The notes under the pieces are model-generated. The model ran no database searches. It had not been told where the DNA came from and saw only the letters and a program-made list of their open reading frames with translations. From Candidatus Zhuqueibacterota bacterium (GTDB taxonomy: Bacteria > Zhuqueibacterota > QNDG01): 8,901 bases of DNA. Both the position numbers and the translations under genes were made by a program. Shown here one piece after another: positions 1 through 6,994 of this stretch (positions are counted from its first letter, which is position 1; each line of letters begins with the position of its first letter). The stretch lies in the NCBI GenBank assembly GCA_003645915.1, contig QNDG01000025.1, forward strand, positions 1 through 8,901. The letters run 5' to 3'.

Positions 1-136
1 AAATGTAAAATAAATATTCATAAAATACCAGTTTCTATTTAAAATACTCAATTTATGATTTTTGAAGGCCAAACAATGGCTTTAGAGATTTTGGTATATA
101 TCGCAATAGACACACAGAAAAAACAAGGGAAAAGGG

Positions 137-170
137 GAAAAACAAAACAGGCGCAGAGCCCTGCGCCTGT
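137..170 (-). terminator. Intrinsic terminator of the ChaN-family gene
   Basis: Seen directly: a perfect 10-bp GC-rich stem (147-156 paired with 161-170) closes on a 4-nt loop. On the minus strand it is followed by a T-rich run (TTTGTTTTT, down to about 138). It lies about 45 bp after the stop codon of the lipoprotein gene. On the plus strand the hairpin is not followed by T residues, so it acts for leftward transcription only. Confidence 0.85.
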
Positions 171-214
171 ACATTGTATATCTACCTTAAAACCTGATAA
201 ATTTCAAGCCTGTT

Positions 215-1114
215 TTACCGGGCACTCTCTCCTTTTACAAAAATAATAAAATCACCAAGCCCTTTGTGCTCTTCAAATTTAATATTCTGCAGATCTTTAA
301 CAGGCACAACTGAGATTACGGAAACTTTTAATTCGGGTTCAAGCAGAAGTACCTTCTTGATAAATCCGAGTCTGTAATTGGAATGAAAAGATCCTTCGCA
401 TGTAAAAACAGTCTTTTCCGGATGTTCAGTTAAATAACTGACAATTGATTCTGCCATTGTATCATCTTTTAAACATTGAGCCTCGTACATTTTCTGAGGA
501 TTCATATGCTTCATAGGCATAGGTTTATCTCCGCCTGTCATCAGTTCAACAAACCTCTTTCTGTATTCATCATCTAATGCTTTTAGATTTTTTGCTATCC
601 ATACTTTCTCTGAATCAGGAATAGTACTTAACCCTTCTCCCCCTTTTCTTGCAACAATTGCAGCATATCTTCTCGGTACATTCATTGCAAGAACAGCAAG
701 GTTGTTGTTTTTTGCAAATTCTATCAAAGGTCTGTACGCTGTTTTATAATTATTCCACGGTCTGGAGTTCTTTAAAAACGTTTCTTCGTCAATTTTCCCT
801 GAGAGATAATCATCCAAGTATTTCTGAACGTCTCTTTCAAACATCTCAAGCGCAACTGTAATATTCCTGTTACCTGAGTAAACTGATTTCAGAATTTTTT
901 TCTCAATTACATGAGTAAGACTGTCAGTATGAATTTCGCCTACAGAAATCAGGTTGCTGCCTTTCAGATTTTCGATCAACTCATCAAAAGTCATCTGCTT
1001 TTCTGCAGAACTGTCTGTAATAATTACAGGAAAATCCAATGTTACAGTCTGTTTTTTTGTGCACCCTGCAAATATCACAATAGCAATCACTGAAATTATT
1101 AATGCACGTTTCAT
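215..1114 (-). CDS. ChaN-family (TIKI/DUF399 superfamily) lipoprotein
   Basis: Predicted 299-residue lipoprotein of the ChaN / haem-binding uptake family. The N-terminus is a short lipoprotein signal ending in the lipobox-like IFAGC, with Cys18 as the lipidated residue. The mature protein carries the family's early GExH motif (Gly59, Glu60, His62), followed by the VALEMFERD and NVPRRYAA segments typical of ChaN proteins, and a late GSFHSNYR segment (His244). Campylobacter ChaN binds haem and is linked to iron uptake. The wider TIKI superfamily includes metal-dependent proteases, so haem binding here is inferred. I chose the ATG at 1114 because GGAGG lies 5 nt upstream (1120-1124). A GTG at 1126 would put the ribosome binding site inside the coding region. 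The gene is separated from nifJ by a terminator, so it should have its own promoter; I could not identify one. Family assignment is firm; substrate is not. Confidence 0.88.
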   Translation of the reverse strand: MKRALIISVIAIVIFAGCTKKQTVTLDFPVIITDSSAEKQMTFDELIENLKGSNLISVGEIHTDSLTHVIEKKILKSVYSGNRNITVALEMFERDVQKYLDDYLSGKIDEETFLKNSRPWNNYKTAYRPLIEFAKNNNLAVLAMNVPRRYAAIVARKGGEGLSTIPDSEKVWIAKNLKALDDEYRKRFVELMTGGDKPMPMKHMNPQKMYEAQCLKDDTMAESIVSYLTEHPEKTVFTCEGSFHSNYRLGFIKKVLLLEPELKVSVISVVPVKDLQNIKFEEHKGLGDFIIFVKGESAR

Positions 1115-1141
1115 ACCTACCTCCACAGTTTATAATTTGGG

Positions 1142-1180
1142 AACAAAAAGCCCTCTTATGATTATCTCAGAAGAGGGCTT
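1142..1180 (-). terminator. Intrinsic terminator of nifJ
   Basis: Seen directly: a perfect 10-bp inverted repeat (AAGCCCTCTT at 1148-1157, AAGAGGGCTT at 1171-1180) with a 13-nt loop, followed on the minus strand by a T-run (TTTTTGTT) ending near 1142. It lies 25 bp after the nifJ stop codon and before the ChaN-family start, so the two genes are probably separate transcription units. Confidence 0.88.
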
Positions 1181-1205
1181 AAGTAAAATATTTTAAAACA
1201 TGTTA

Positions 1206-4200
1206 CTACTCTGCCATTCTTTTATACATTTCGTAACGCTCCTTAACAAACACTTCCGCTTCTTTCCAGTATTTTTCAACATTGTCAGGGAATGTCTGTT
1301 TTAAAGAAGCATACCTTCTTTCGCCCTCGAAAAATTCCTTAACAGGAACTTTGGGCTCTTTTGAATCAAGAATAAGAGGATTTTTCCCCTCTTTTTTCAG
1401 TGCAGGATTATATCTGTAAAGCAGCCAGTATCCCGAATCTACAGCTTTTTTCTCTTCCTGCTGTGTAAAGGCCATATCAAATCCATGATTAATACACGGT
1501 GCATAAGCAATAATTATTGACGGGCCGTCATAAGCTTCAGCTTCAACAATGGCTTTTAAAAGCTGGCTTCTGTTTGCGCCCATTGCAACTGACGCAACAT
1601 AAACATAACCGTAGCTCATCATCATTAAACCAAGATCTTTTTTAATTGTCGGTTTACCGGCTTCTGCAAAACGAGCTACAGAACCAACAGGTGTTGCCTT
1701 GGATGCCTGACCTCCTGTGTTTGAGTAAACTTCAGTATCCATAACAAGAACATTAATATTTTTACCTGAAGCCATCACATGATCAAGACCGCCGTATCCG
1801 ATATCATATGCCCATCCGTCTCCACCAAAGCACCATACGCTCTTATCAACAAAATAGCTTTTCAGCTCATTTATCCTGCTAAGACTGGCTTTAAGATCAC
1901 CGTTGGCTTTTTCCAATGCTGCAGGTAAAAGGCTCTGAATTTTTACAGCATTGACTTTTGACTCTTCACCAACAGAATTCCACAATTCCAGAGATTTTTT
2001 GAAAAGATCCGCAAGTTCCCCGGTAATTCCGAATTCAAGAGCTTTGTTTATATGAAAATGAAGCTGCTTTCTGTTCGAATTAACAGCAAGCCGCATTCCG
2101 AACCCGTATTCTGCATTATCTTCAAACAGGGAGTTTGCCCATGCAGGACCGTGTCCGTTTTTATTTTTTGTGTAGGGAATAGTTGGGAATGTTCCGCCCC
2201 ATATTGAACTACATCCAGTAGCATTTGCAATAATCATTCTGTCGCCGAACAGCTGTGTAACAAGCTTTACATAAGGAGTTTCACCACATCCTGCACATGC
2301 ACCGGAAAACTCCATTAAGGGCTGTTTAAACTGGCTTCCCTTGACACTTGTCTCTTTTACAACAGTACTTAACACATCTTCAGGCATGGAAAGGAAAAAG
2401 TCAACATTCTGATCTTCACCTGCCTTGCGTTCCTCTTCAATGGGTTTCATAACAAGAGCATCTTTAGGACATTCATTGACACAGTCTATACAGCCAACAC
2501 AGTCTTCAATAAATACCTGAACCTTAAAATCATATTTATCGCCGTCTTTGCTTAATGCTTTTAAAGTCTCGAATGTATCAGGAGCATTTTTCAGATTCTC
2601 TCTGTCAATCAGTTTTGTTCTTATTGCAGCATGAGGACACACAAGAGAGCACTGGTTACACTGAATACATTTATCCGCAATCCAGTGGGGAACCAGAGGT
2701 GCAACGCCCCGTTTTTCCAGAGCTGTTGTTCCTGAAGGGGCATAACCGTCAAGAGGCATTTTTGATACTGGAATCTGGTCTCCCTTTTCACGCATAACAG
2801 GTTCAATTACATTTTTAACAAACTCATCAGAATCATCAGGAATAAGTTTTTTCATCTCCATATATTCTTCAGGAAGAGAACCAGGTACTGTGACTTCTTC
2901 CAAGGCTTCGTTTACTCTGTCCACTGCAGCCCAGTTCATTTCAACAATTTTTTCGCCTTTTTTCAGATAGGTTTTTTTAATTGCATTTTTAATAAGTTCA
3001 ATGGCCTTGTCTCTTTCAAGAACACTGGATATAATAAAGAATGCAGCCTGCATTACAGTATTGATTCTTCCGCCAAGGCCCACATCTTGTGCAATCTCAA
3101 GAGCATTTATGTTGTAAAATTTTATTTTCTTTTCAATGATTGTTTTCTGCATGTCTTTTGTCAGATGATTGAAGACCTCATCCTTTGACCAGTGAGAATT
3201 CAGAAGGAAAATCCCGTTTTCTTTTATTCCTTCGAGAACATCATATCTCCCGATAAAAGCAGGATTATGGCATGCAATAAAATCAGCATTGTAAACAAGA
3301 TATTCGGACTGTATAGGAGATTTCCCAAAGCGAAGATGGCTTCTTGTTATACCCCCTGATTTCTTTGAATCATACTGGAAATATCCCTGTGCATACATAT
3401 CAGTATTATCACCGATAATCTTAATTGAGTTCTTATTTGCACCTACAGTTCCGTCTGAACCAAGACCCCAGAATTTACAGCTTATTGTTCCCTCTGGTAG
3501 TGTGTTTATATGTTCTTTAACCGGTATTGAAAGTTTTGTTACATCATCTTCAATTCCTACTGTAAAGCCATGGAAACAAGCGCCGTCAAGGTGTTCATAA
3601 ACAGCTTTGACCATTGAAGGTGTAAACTCTTTTGAAGAAAGTCCGTATCTTCCGCCTACAATAGTTATATCTTTTTTATCTTTTAATGCAGTAACAACAT
3701 CCTGATAAAGGGGCTCTCCCAATGATCCCGGTTCTTTGGTTCTGTCCAGAACCGCAATCTTTTTAACTGAAGCCGGGATTGCTTTGATAAAATGCTCTGC
3801 AGAGAAAGGTCTGAATAGTCTGACTTTAATTAAACCAACCTTTTCCCCTTTTTGTTTATTAAGATAATTAACAGTCTCTTCAACTGTTTCCACTCCGCTT
3901 CCCATTGCAATAATAATTTTTTCAGCATCAGGCGCTCCGAAATAATCGAACAGATGATAGTTTCTTCCTGTGTATTTTGCAATGAGATCCATGTATTCCT
4001 GTACTATGCCGGGAGCAGCAATATAATATTTATTGACTGTTTCTCTTCCCTGAAAATATACATCCGGATTCTGGGCTCCCACCTTAACTCTTGGATTCTC
4101 CGGATTAAGAGCTCTTTTTCTGAAATCTTCAACATACTTCATGTCAATCATTTCAGCAAATGCATCATAGTCAATTACTTCTATTTTCTGAATTTCGTGT

Positions 4201-4733
4201 GAGCTTCTGAATCCGTCAAAAATATTGATAAAAGGTATTTTTGCCTTCAGACTCGCAAGGTGAGCAACTCCGCCAAGGTCCATAATCTCCTGTATGGATC
4301 CTGCGAAGATCATACCCCAGCCTGTATTTCTTGCTGACATCACATCTGAGTGATCACCAAAAATTGAAAGGCTCTGGCATGCAAGAGATCTTGCGGAAAC
4401 ATGAAAAACAGCGGGAAGCATTTCACCTGCTATTTTGTGCATATTAGGAAGCATGAGCATAAGCCCCTGAGAAGCTGTAAATGTTGTTGTTAATGCTCCG
4501 GCAGATAAAGAACCGTGTACAGCGCCTGACGCGCCTGCTTCGGACTGCATCTCAATTACATCAACTGTCTGACCGAAAACATTTTTTCTTCCGTTTGCCG
4601 CCCAAAGATCTGCCAGCTCTCCCATAGGAGAAGAAGGTGTAATTGGGTAAATAGCTGCCACATCGCTGAATGCATATGCCACATGAGCAGCGGCTGTATT
4701 CCCATCCATAGTTGACTTTTTTAAACTTTTCAT
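1206..4733 (-). CDS. nifJ: Pyruvate:ferredoxin (flavodoxin) oxidoreductase, single-chain
   Basis: Cytoplasmic enzyme that oxidatively decarboxylates pyruvate with CoA to acetyl-CoA and CO2, passing electrons to ferredoxin or flavodoxin. At 1175 residues it has the normal length of the fused homodimeric type. In order: the N-terminal pyruvate-binding domain with YPITPSSPMGE (29-39) and HVSARSLA (near 110-117); a central domain around 260-400; the EKR-type linker with FWGLGSDGTVGANK near 424; a two-cluster ferredoxin domain (Cys689/692/695/699 and Cys745/748/751/755); and the C-terminal thiamine diphosphate domain with GDGWAYDIG (971-979) and a Mg/TPP motif ending in NTGG near 1005. The proximal cluster ligands Cys813, Cys816, Cys841 and Cys1080 are all present, so all twelve cluster cysteines are in place. 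The start has AAGGAG (4744-4749) 10 nt upstream. The gene appears monocistronic. The reaction could run in the reverse (CO2-fixing) direction, which sequence alone cannot decide. Confidence 0.97.
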   Translation of the reverse strand: MKSLKKSTMDGNTAAAHVAYAFSDVAAIYPITPSSPMGELADLWAANGRKNVFGQTVDVIEMQSEAGASGAVHGSLSAGALTTTFTASQGLMLMLPNMHKIAGEMLPAVFHVSARSLACQSLSIFGDHSDVMSARNTGWGMIFAGSIQEIMDLGGVAHLASLKAKIPFINIFDGFRSSHEIQKIEVIDYDAFAEMIDMKYVEDFRKRALNPENPRVKVGAQNPDVYFQGRETVNKYYIAAPGIVQEYMDLIAKYTGRNYHLFDYFGAPDAEKIIIAMGSGVETVEETVNYLNKQKGEKVGLIKVRLFRPFSAEHFIKAIPASVKKIAVLDRTKEPGSLGEPLYQDVVTALKDKKDITIVGGRYGLSSKEFTPSMVKAVYEHLDGACFHGFTVGIEDDVTKLSIPVKEHINTLPEGTISCKFWGLGSDGTVGANKNSIKIIGDNTDMYAQGYFQYDSKKSGGITRSHLRFGKSPIQSEYLVYNADFIACHNPAFIGRYDVLEGIKENGIFLLNSHWSKDEVFNHLTKDMQKTIIEKKIKFYNINALEIAQDVGLGGRINTVMQAAFFIISSVLERDKAIELIKNAIKKTYLKKGEKIVEMNWAAVDRVNEALEEVTVPGSLPEEYMEMKKLIPDDSDEFVKNVIEPVMREKGDQIPVSKMPLDGYAPSGTTALEKRGVAPLVPHWIADKCIQCNQCSLVCPHAAIRTKLIDRENLKNAPDTFETLKALSKDGDKYDFKVQVFIEDCVGCIDCVNECPKDALVMKPIEEERKAGEDQNVDFFLSMPEDVLSTVVKETSVKGSQFKQPLMEFSGACAGCGETPYVKLVTQLFGDRMIIANATGCSSIWGGTFPTIPYTKNKNGHGPAWANSLFEDNAEYGFGMRLAVNSNRKQLHFHINKALEFGITGELADLFKKSLELWNSVGEESKVNAVKIQSLLPAALEKANGDLKASLSRINELKSYFVDKSVWCFGGDGWAYDIGYGGLDHVMASGKNINVLVMDTEVYSNTGGQASKATPVGSVARFAEAGKPTIKKDLGLMMMSYGYVYVASVAMGANRSQLLKAIVEAEAYDGPSIIIAYAPCINHGFDMAFTQQEEKKAVDSGYWLLYRYNPALKKEGKNPLILDSKEPKVPVKEFFEGERRYASLKQTFPDNVEKYWKEAEVFVKERYEMYKRMAE

Positions 4734-4781
4734 TTGGAACCCACTCCTTATTTAGTAAATATTAATTAATTTTTCCCAGTA

Positions 4782-4797
4782 CATGTAAATTTACATG
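4782..4797. promoter_or_regulatory. Perfect 16-bp palindrome, candidate operator of nifJ
   Basis: Seen directly: CATGTAAATTTACATG is a perfect palindrome about 50 bp before the nifJ start and 32 bp before its ribosome binding site. A regulator dimer site is a reasonable inference. It does not match the Rex consensus (TTGTTAA-N4-TTAACAA), the Fur box or the FNR site, so no regulator is named. In this A/T-rich context some palindromes arise by chance, but 16 exact bases with GC at four positions is above the ordinary background. Confidence 0.4.
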
Positions 4798-4833
4798 CAG
4801 ACTAAATTGAAGAAATACGCAGAAAGGTTCGTG

Positions 4834-4850
4834 CTTTTACTCTCGTAAAG
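4834..4850 (-). other. Small hairpin with GAGA (GNRA) loop in the nifJ leader
   Basis: On the minus-strand RNA, CUUUAC-GAGA-GUAAAAG folds into a 5-6 bp stem with a GNRA-type tetraloop closed by a C-G pair (one bulged A if the outer pair forms). It sits about 100 nt before the nifJ start. Nearby, AAAGGTT (4823-4829) and AACCTTT (4889-4895) can pair around it. No known riboswitch class is recognised; the stem is A/U rich and may be incidental. Confidence 0.25.
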
Positions 4851-4860
4851 TTTATTGCAA

Positions 4861-4889
4861 AAAATAAAAATACAAAATGAAAAATGCAA
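4861..4889 (-). promoter_or_regulatory. Candidate sigma-70-type promoter for nifJ
   Basis: On the minus strand TTGCAT (4884-4889) and TATTTT (4861-4866) are separated by 17 bp. Each differs from the consensus at two positions. This would give a leader of roughly 120 nt that includes the GNRA hairpin and the 16-bp palindrome. The whole region is A/T rich, so alternative promoters are possible. The hexamers also overlap a TGAAAAA/TTTTTCA inverted repeat (4878-4899). Confidence 0.3.
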
Positions 4890-4928
4890 ACCTTTTTCAA
4901 AATAATTTCATTTTTATCATGCATTTTT

Positions 4929-5077
4929 ACTAGCCTGAATAATTCATAAAACTGAGTATTAAGCTCTAAACCATCACATTAATAAAAACTTAGTTCTAAA
5001 ATTTGATTTTCTGTAAATTGTTGTAATTAAAGCCATTAGCTGTATTTTTCTGAGTTTTTATGAATAATCCAGACTAG
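4929..5077. mobile_element. MITE-like element with terminal inverted repeats and flanking ACTAG
   Basis: The left end (4934-4956) begins CCTGAATAATTCATAAAAC. The reverse complement of the right end (5050-5072) begins CTGGATTATTCATAAAAAC. The two arms match over about 23 bp with a few mismatches and a 1-nt indel. ACTAG lies immediately outside both ends (4929-4933 and 5073-5077), as expected for a target-site duplication. The roughly 139-bp body is A/T rich and has no open frame able to encode a transposase, so this would be a non-autonomous element. The end sequence and 4-5 bp duplication recall DDE families such as IS1380 or IS5, but I cannot assign the parent. It lies between the PdxJ-like stop and the nifJ promoter region. 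The inverted repeat is seen; the transposon origin is inferred. Confidence 0.6.
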
Positions 5078-5151
5078 AAACTGTCCCCCGGGAAACACTT
5101 ATTAACATCATTAATATCCATAAGCCGAACCCGATAAAAGGCCTTAATTGA

Positions 5152-5865
5152 CTAATGCACAAGAGCCACCATATCTCTGACTGAAGCTTCAATTCCTATA
5201 AACATTGCACGTGATAAAATTGCATGGCCTATGTTTATCTCTTCAACATTTTCAATCTGAGCGATCTCGGAAATATTCTGATAATTAAGCCCTCCTGATG
5301 CAGAAACTCCTACACCAAGCTTTGCAGCACCCATTGCTGCGGATTTTACAGCTTCAATCTGGTCGGAGCATTCAACCAAATCTTCCGCACCGGAGTATCT
5401 TGCCATTTGCAGTTCAACATAATCCGTTCCTGCTCTGGCAGCAGCTTTTACCTGCTGAAACACAGGATCAACTGCAATATTGACAACTATTCCGTGGTTT
5501 CTTATCTCTGAAATAATTTTCTCGAAAAAGGACGTTCTTCCCAAAACATCGAACCCTCCGCCTTCTGTGGAACCGGCACTTTTTTCAGGTACAAGGGTTA
5601 TCATATCAGGCTGTATGCTGAGTGCTAATGACAAAAGTTCTTCTTCAGGAGCGATTTGAATATTTAAGTGAGTTTTTACTATTTCTTTTAACATCTTTAC
5701 ATCACGCTCTTTTATTAATTTCATATCTTTTCTGAGTCTGCACACAATACCGTCCGCTCCTCCTATTTCCGCCAGAACTGCAATACTGACAGGATCCGGA
5801 TCCGGATTTTTTGAGCCTGCTCTTAAAAGCGCAGCTTTTTCAATATTAACGCCAAGTCGTGCCAT
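5152..5865 (-). CDS. PdxJ-family TIM-barrel protein lacking the catalytic residues
   Basis: A 237-residue protein, full length for the pyridoxine 5'-phosphate synthase family. It has clear family signatures: LGVNI at 4-8, GADGI at 36-40, LVPEK (91-95) followed by STEGG, VDP at 132-134, VEL with Glu151, GGLNYQN at 191-197 and the phosphate-binding NIGHA near the C-terminus. E. coli PdxJ condenses 3-amino-2-oxopropyl phosphate with deoxyxylulose 5-phosphate using His45, Glu72 and His193. By alignment these are Arg43, Gln70 and Gly191 here. The substrate residues Asp11, His12, Arg20 and His52 become Glu9, Lys10, Ser18 and Leu50, while Asn7, Arg45, Thr100 and Glu151 are kept. The frame is intact with a good GGGAG 7 nt before the ATG, so this is not decay. 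It is the last gene of a tight operon with two envelope genes and has no pdxA beside it. Automated annotation will call it PdxJ; I think the ancestral activity is lost or changed. Its actual function is unknown. Confidence 0.85.
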   Translation of the reverse strand: MARLGVNIEKAALLRAGSKNPDPDPVSIAVLAEIGGADGIVCRLRKDMKLIKERDVKMLKEIVKTHLNIQIAPEEELLSLALSIQPDMITLVPEKSAGSTEGGGFDVLGRTSFFEKIISEIRNHGIVVNIAVDPVFQQVKAAARAGTDYVELQMARYSGAEDLVECSDQIEAVKSAAMGAAKLGVGVSASGGLNYQNISEIAQIENVEEINIGHAILSRAMFIGIEASVRDMVALVH

Positions 5866-5887
5866 GGTATATCTCCCTAACTAGTAT

Positions 5888-6994
5888 TTATAGAATTTCC
5901 GAAACATAAACAAAGCTGAATCCTTTGGCCTGTATTTTTTCAACTTCTTGTTTAAGCACCTTTAAAGTCAATGATCTTGAATGACCTATTCCCACTGCAT
6001 ATCCTCTTTTTTCAGCCTGTTTTGCAAGACTCCACAGCTGTTTTTTTATTGTCTCTTCATCAGGTTCCGTATCAAGAAAAACATTGCGTTTCGTACATTT
6101 TAAATTAAGTTTTTTTGCTACGTCAAACGCAACTGTTTTCGCAGTTGTTCTGCTGTCAACAAAATAAAGGCCCCTTCTTTTCAAATCTTCAAGTACAATG
6201 GTCATAATTCTGTTCTGCTGTGTAATCTTTGATCCCATATGATTGTTTACACCTTTTGCAGTAGGAACCTGATCCAGAGCTCTTTGAATAATTGTAAGAA
6301 TCCGGGACTTACTCATATTGTCGAAAATCATAAATTCATCTTTGGAAAATTTCCCTGCTATTGGCTCCATTGGAAGATGCAGAATCGTTTCACAACCGAG
6401 CCCGGAAAATTTTCTTGCAACCAAAGTGCTGTTTTTTCTTCCCGGAAGGATGGAAACCGTTAAATGTATTCCGAGATCAGCAAAAGATCTTGTAAAAGAA
6501 TCCCATCTGTCCCCAAAATCATCAATAATCAGTACAATTCTGCCCCTGTTTCTTTTAACTTCTTTCTGCGGATTAAGAAAAACAGTAAAATAAACAGAAT
6601 CTTCAAATCCCACAGATAATCTTACTTTGCCCGATATTGGATTCCCCCGGGCATCGAGTATTTCAGCCGGGATTTTTAAAACTCTTTCCTGAAGAGCAAG
6701 ATGAATATTTACAATAGGAAGGTCTTCCGGAACATTAACAATTATTTGTTCATACCCGTTTTTCCTTATACCTGTTAAAGGCTTAAGATCAAAAGTATTT
6801 AAAACATCAAAAATTGCTGTTCTAAGCAATTCAATCTTTGGGTAATTGGAATAATCTGCCGGCAACTTCTGACTTCTGTTTGTAACAATCAGTTGAATTA
6901 AAAAAAGAGTTATTACAAGCGCTATACCCGTAACAGGGATCCATGGATTTGCAAAAATCCGGGTAAAATTATTTCTTCCTGATTTCAGGTTCAA
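5888..6994 (-). CDS. Membrane-anchored divergent polysaccharide deacetylase (DUF610 family)
   Basis: Up to 368 residues. A short basic N-terminus leads to one membrane segment (about 18-37), so the rest should face the periplasm. A non-conserved linker domain (about 45-145) precedes the divergent polysaccharide deacetylase domain (Pfam Polysacc_deac_2). Its motifs are IIDDFGD (about 155-161), LHLPMEP, GVNNHMGS (248-255, with His252), the FVDSRTT segment and a late GIGHSR segment. The NodB-fold family is expected to act on an envelope polysaccharide, but no substrate has been firmly shown, so deacetylation is only inferred. The start is unusual: the TTG at 6994 overlaps the upstream stop (TTGA) but directly abuts GGGAGG (6995-7000). 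A CTG at 6988, 6 nt from that ribosome binding site, is an alternative and shortens the protein by two residues. Translation is probably coupled to the upstream gene. The stop is 22 bp before the PdxJ-like gene. Confidence 0.88.
   Translation of the reverse strand: MNLKSGRNNFTRIFANPWIPVTGIALVITLFLIQLIVTNRSQKLPADYSNYPKIELLRTAIFDVLNTFDLKPLTGIRKNGYEQIIVNVPEDLPIVNIHLALQERVLKIPAEILDARGNPISGKVRLSVGFEDSVYFTVFLNPQKEVKRNRGRIVLIIDDFGDRWDSFTRSFADLGIHLTVSILPGRKNSTLVARKFSGLGCETILHLPMEPIAGKFSKDEFMIFDNMSKSRILTIIQRALDQVPTAKGVNNHMGSKITQQNRIMTIVLEDLKRRGLYFVDSRTTAKTVAFDVAKKLNLKCTKRNVFLDTEPDEETIKKQLWSLAKQAEKRGYAVGIGHSRSLTLKVLKQEVEKIQAKGFSFVYVSEIL

Noticed and set aside
55..246. Plus-strand open frame of 63 codons at the left edge
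   Set aside because: It overlaps the 3' end and the terminator hairpin of the ChaN-family gene, has low-complexity Lys/Gln content, and no ribosome binding site or recognisable motif.
1115..1126. Longer GTG start for the ChaN-family gene
   Set aside because: The extra codons encode the GGAGG ribosome binding site itself; the ATG at 1114 has ideal spacing and begins a normal lipoprotein signal.
3852..4202. Plus-strand open frame of 116 codons inside nifJ
   Set aside because: It is antisense to a fully conserved part of nifJ and its composition (Phe, Ile, Asn, Ser, Cys rich) is typical of a shadow frame.
4782..4797. Assignment of the nifJ palindrome to Rex
   Set aside because: Rex sites have the form TTGTTAA/TTGTGAA with a 4-bp spacer; the half-sites and spacing here do not fit.
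5080..5151. Possible terminator after the PdxJ-like gene
   Set aside because: TAAGGCC and GGCTTA can pair with a bulge around 5119-5147, but no T-run follows on the minus strand, and the AAGGCCTT palindrome alone is too small.
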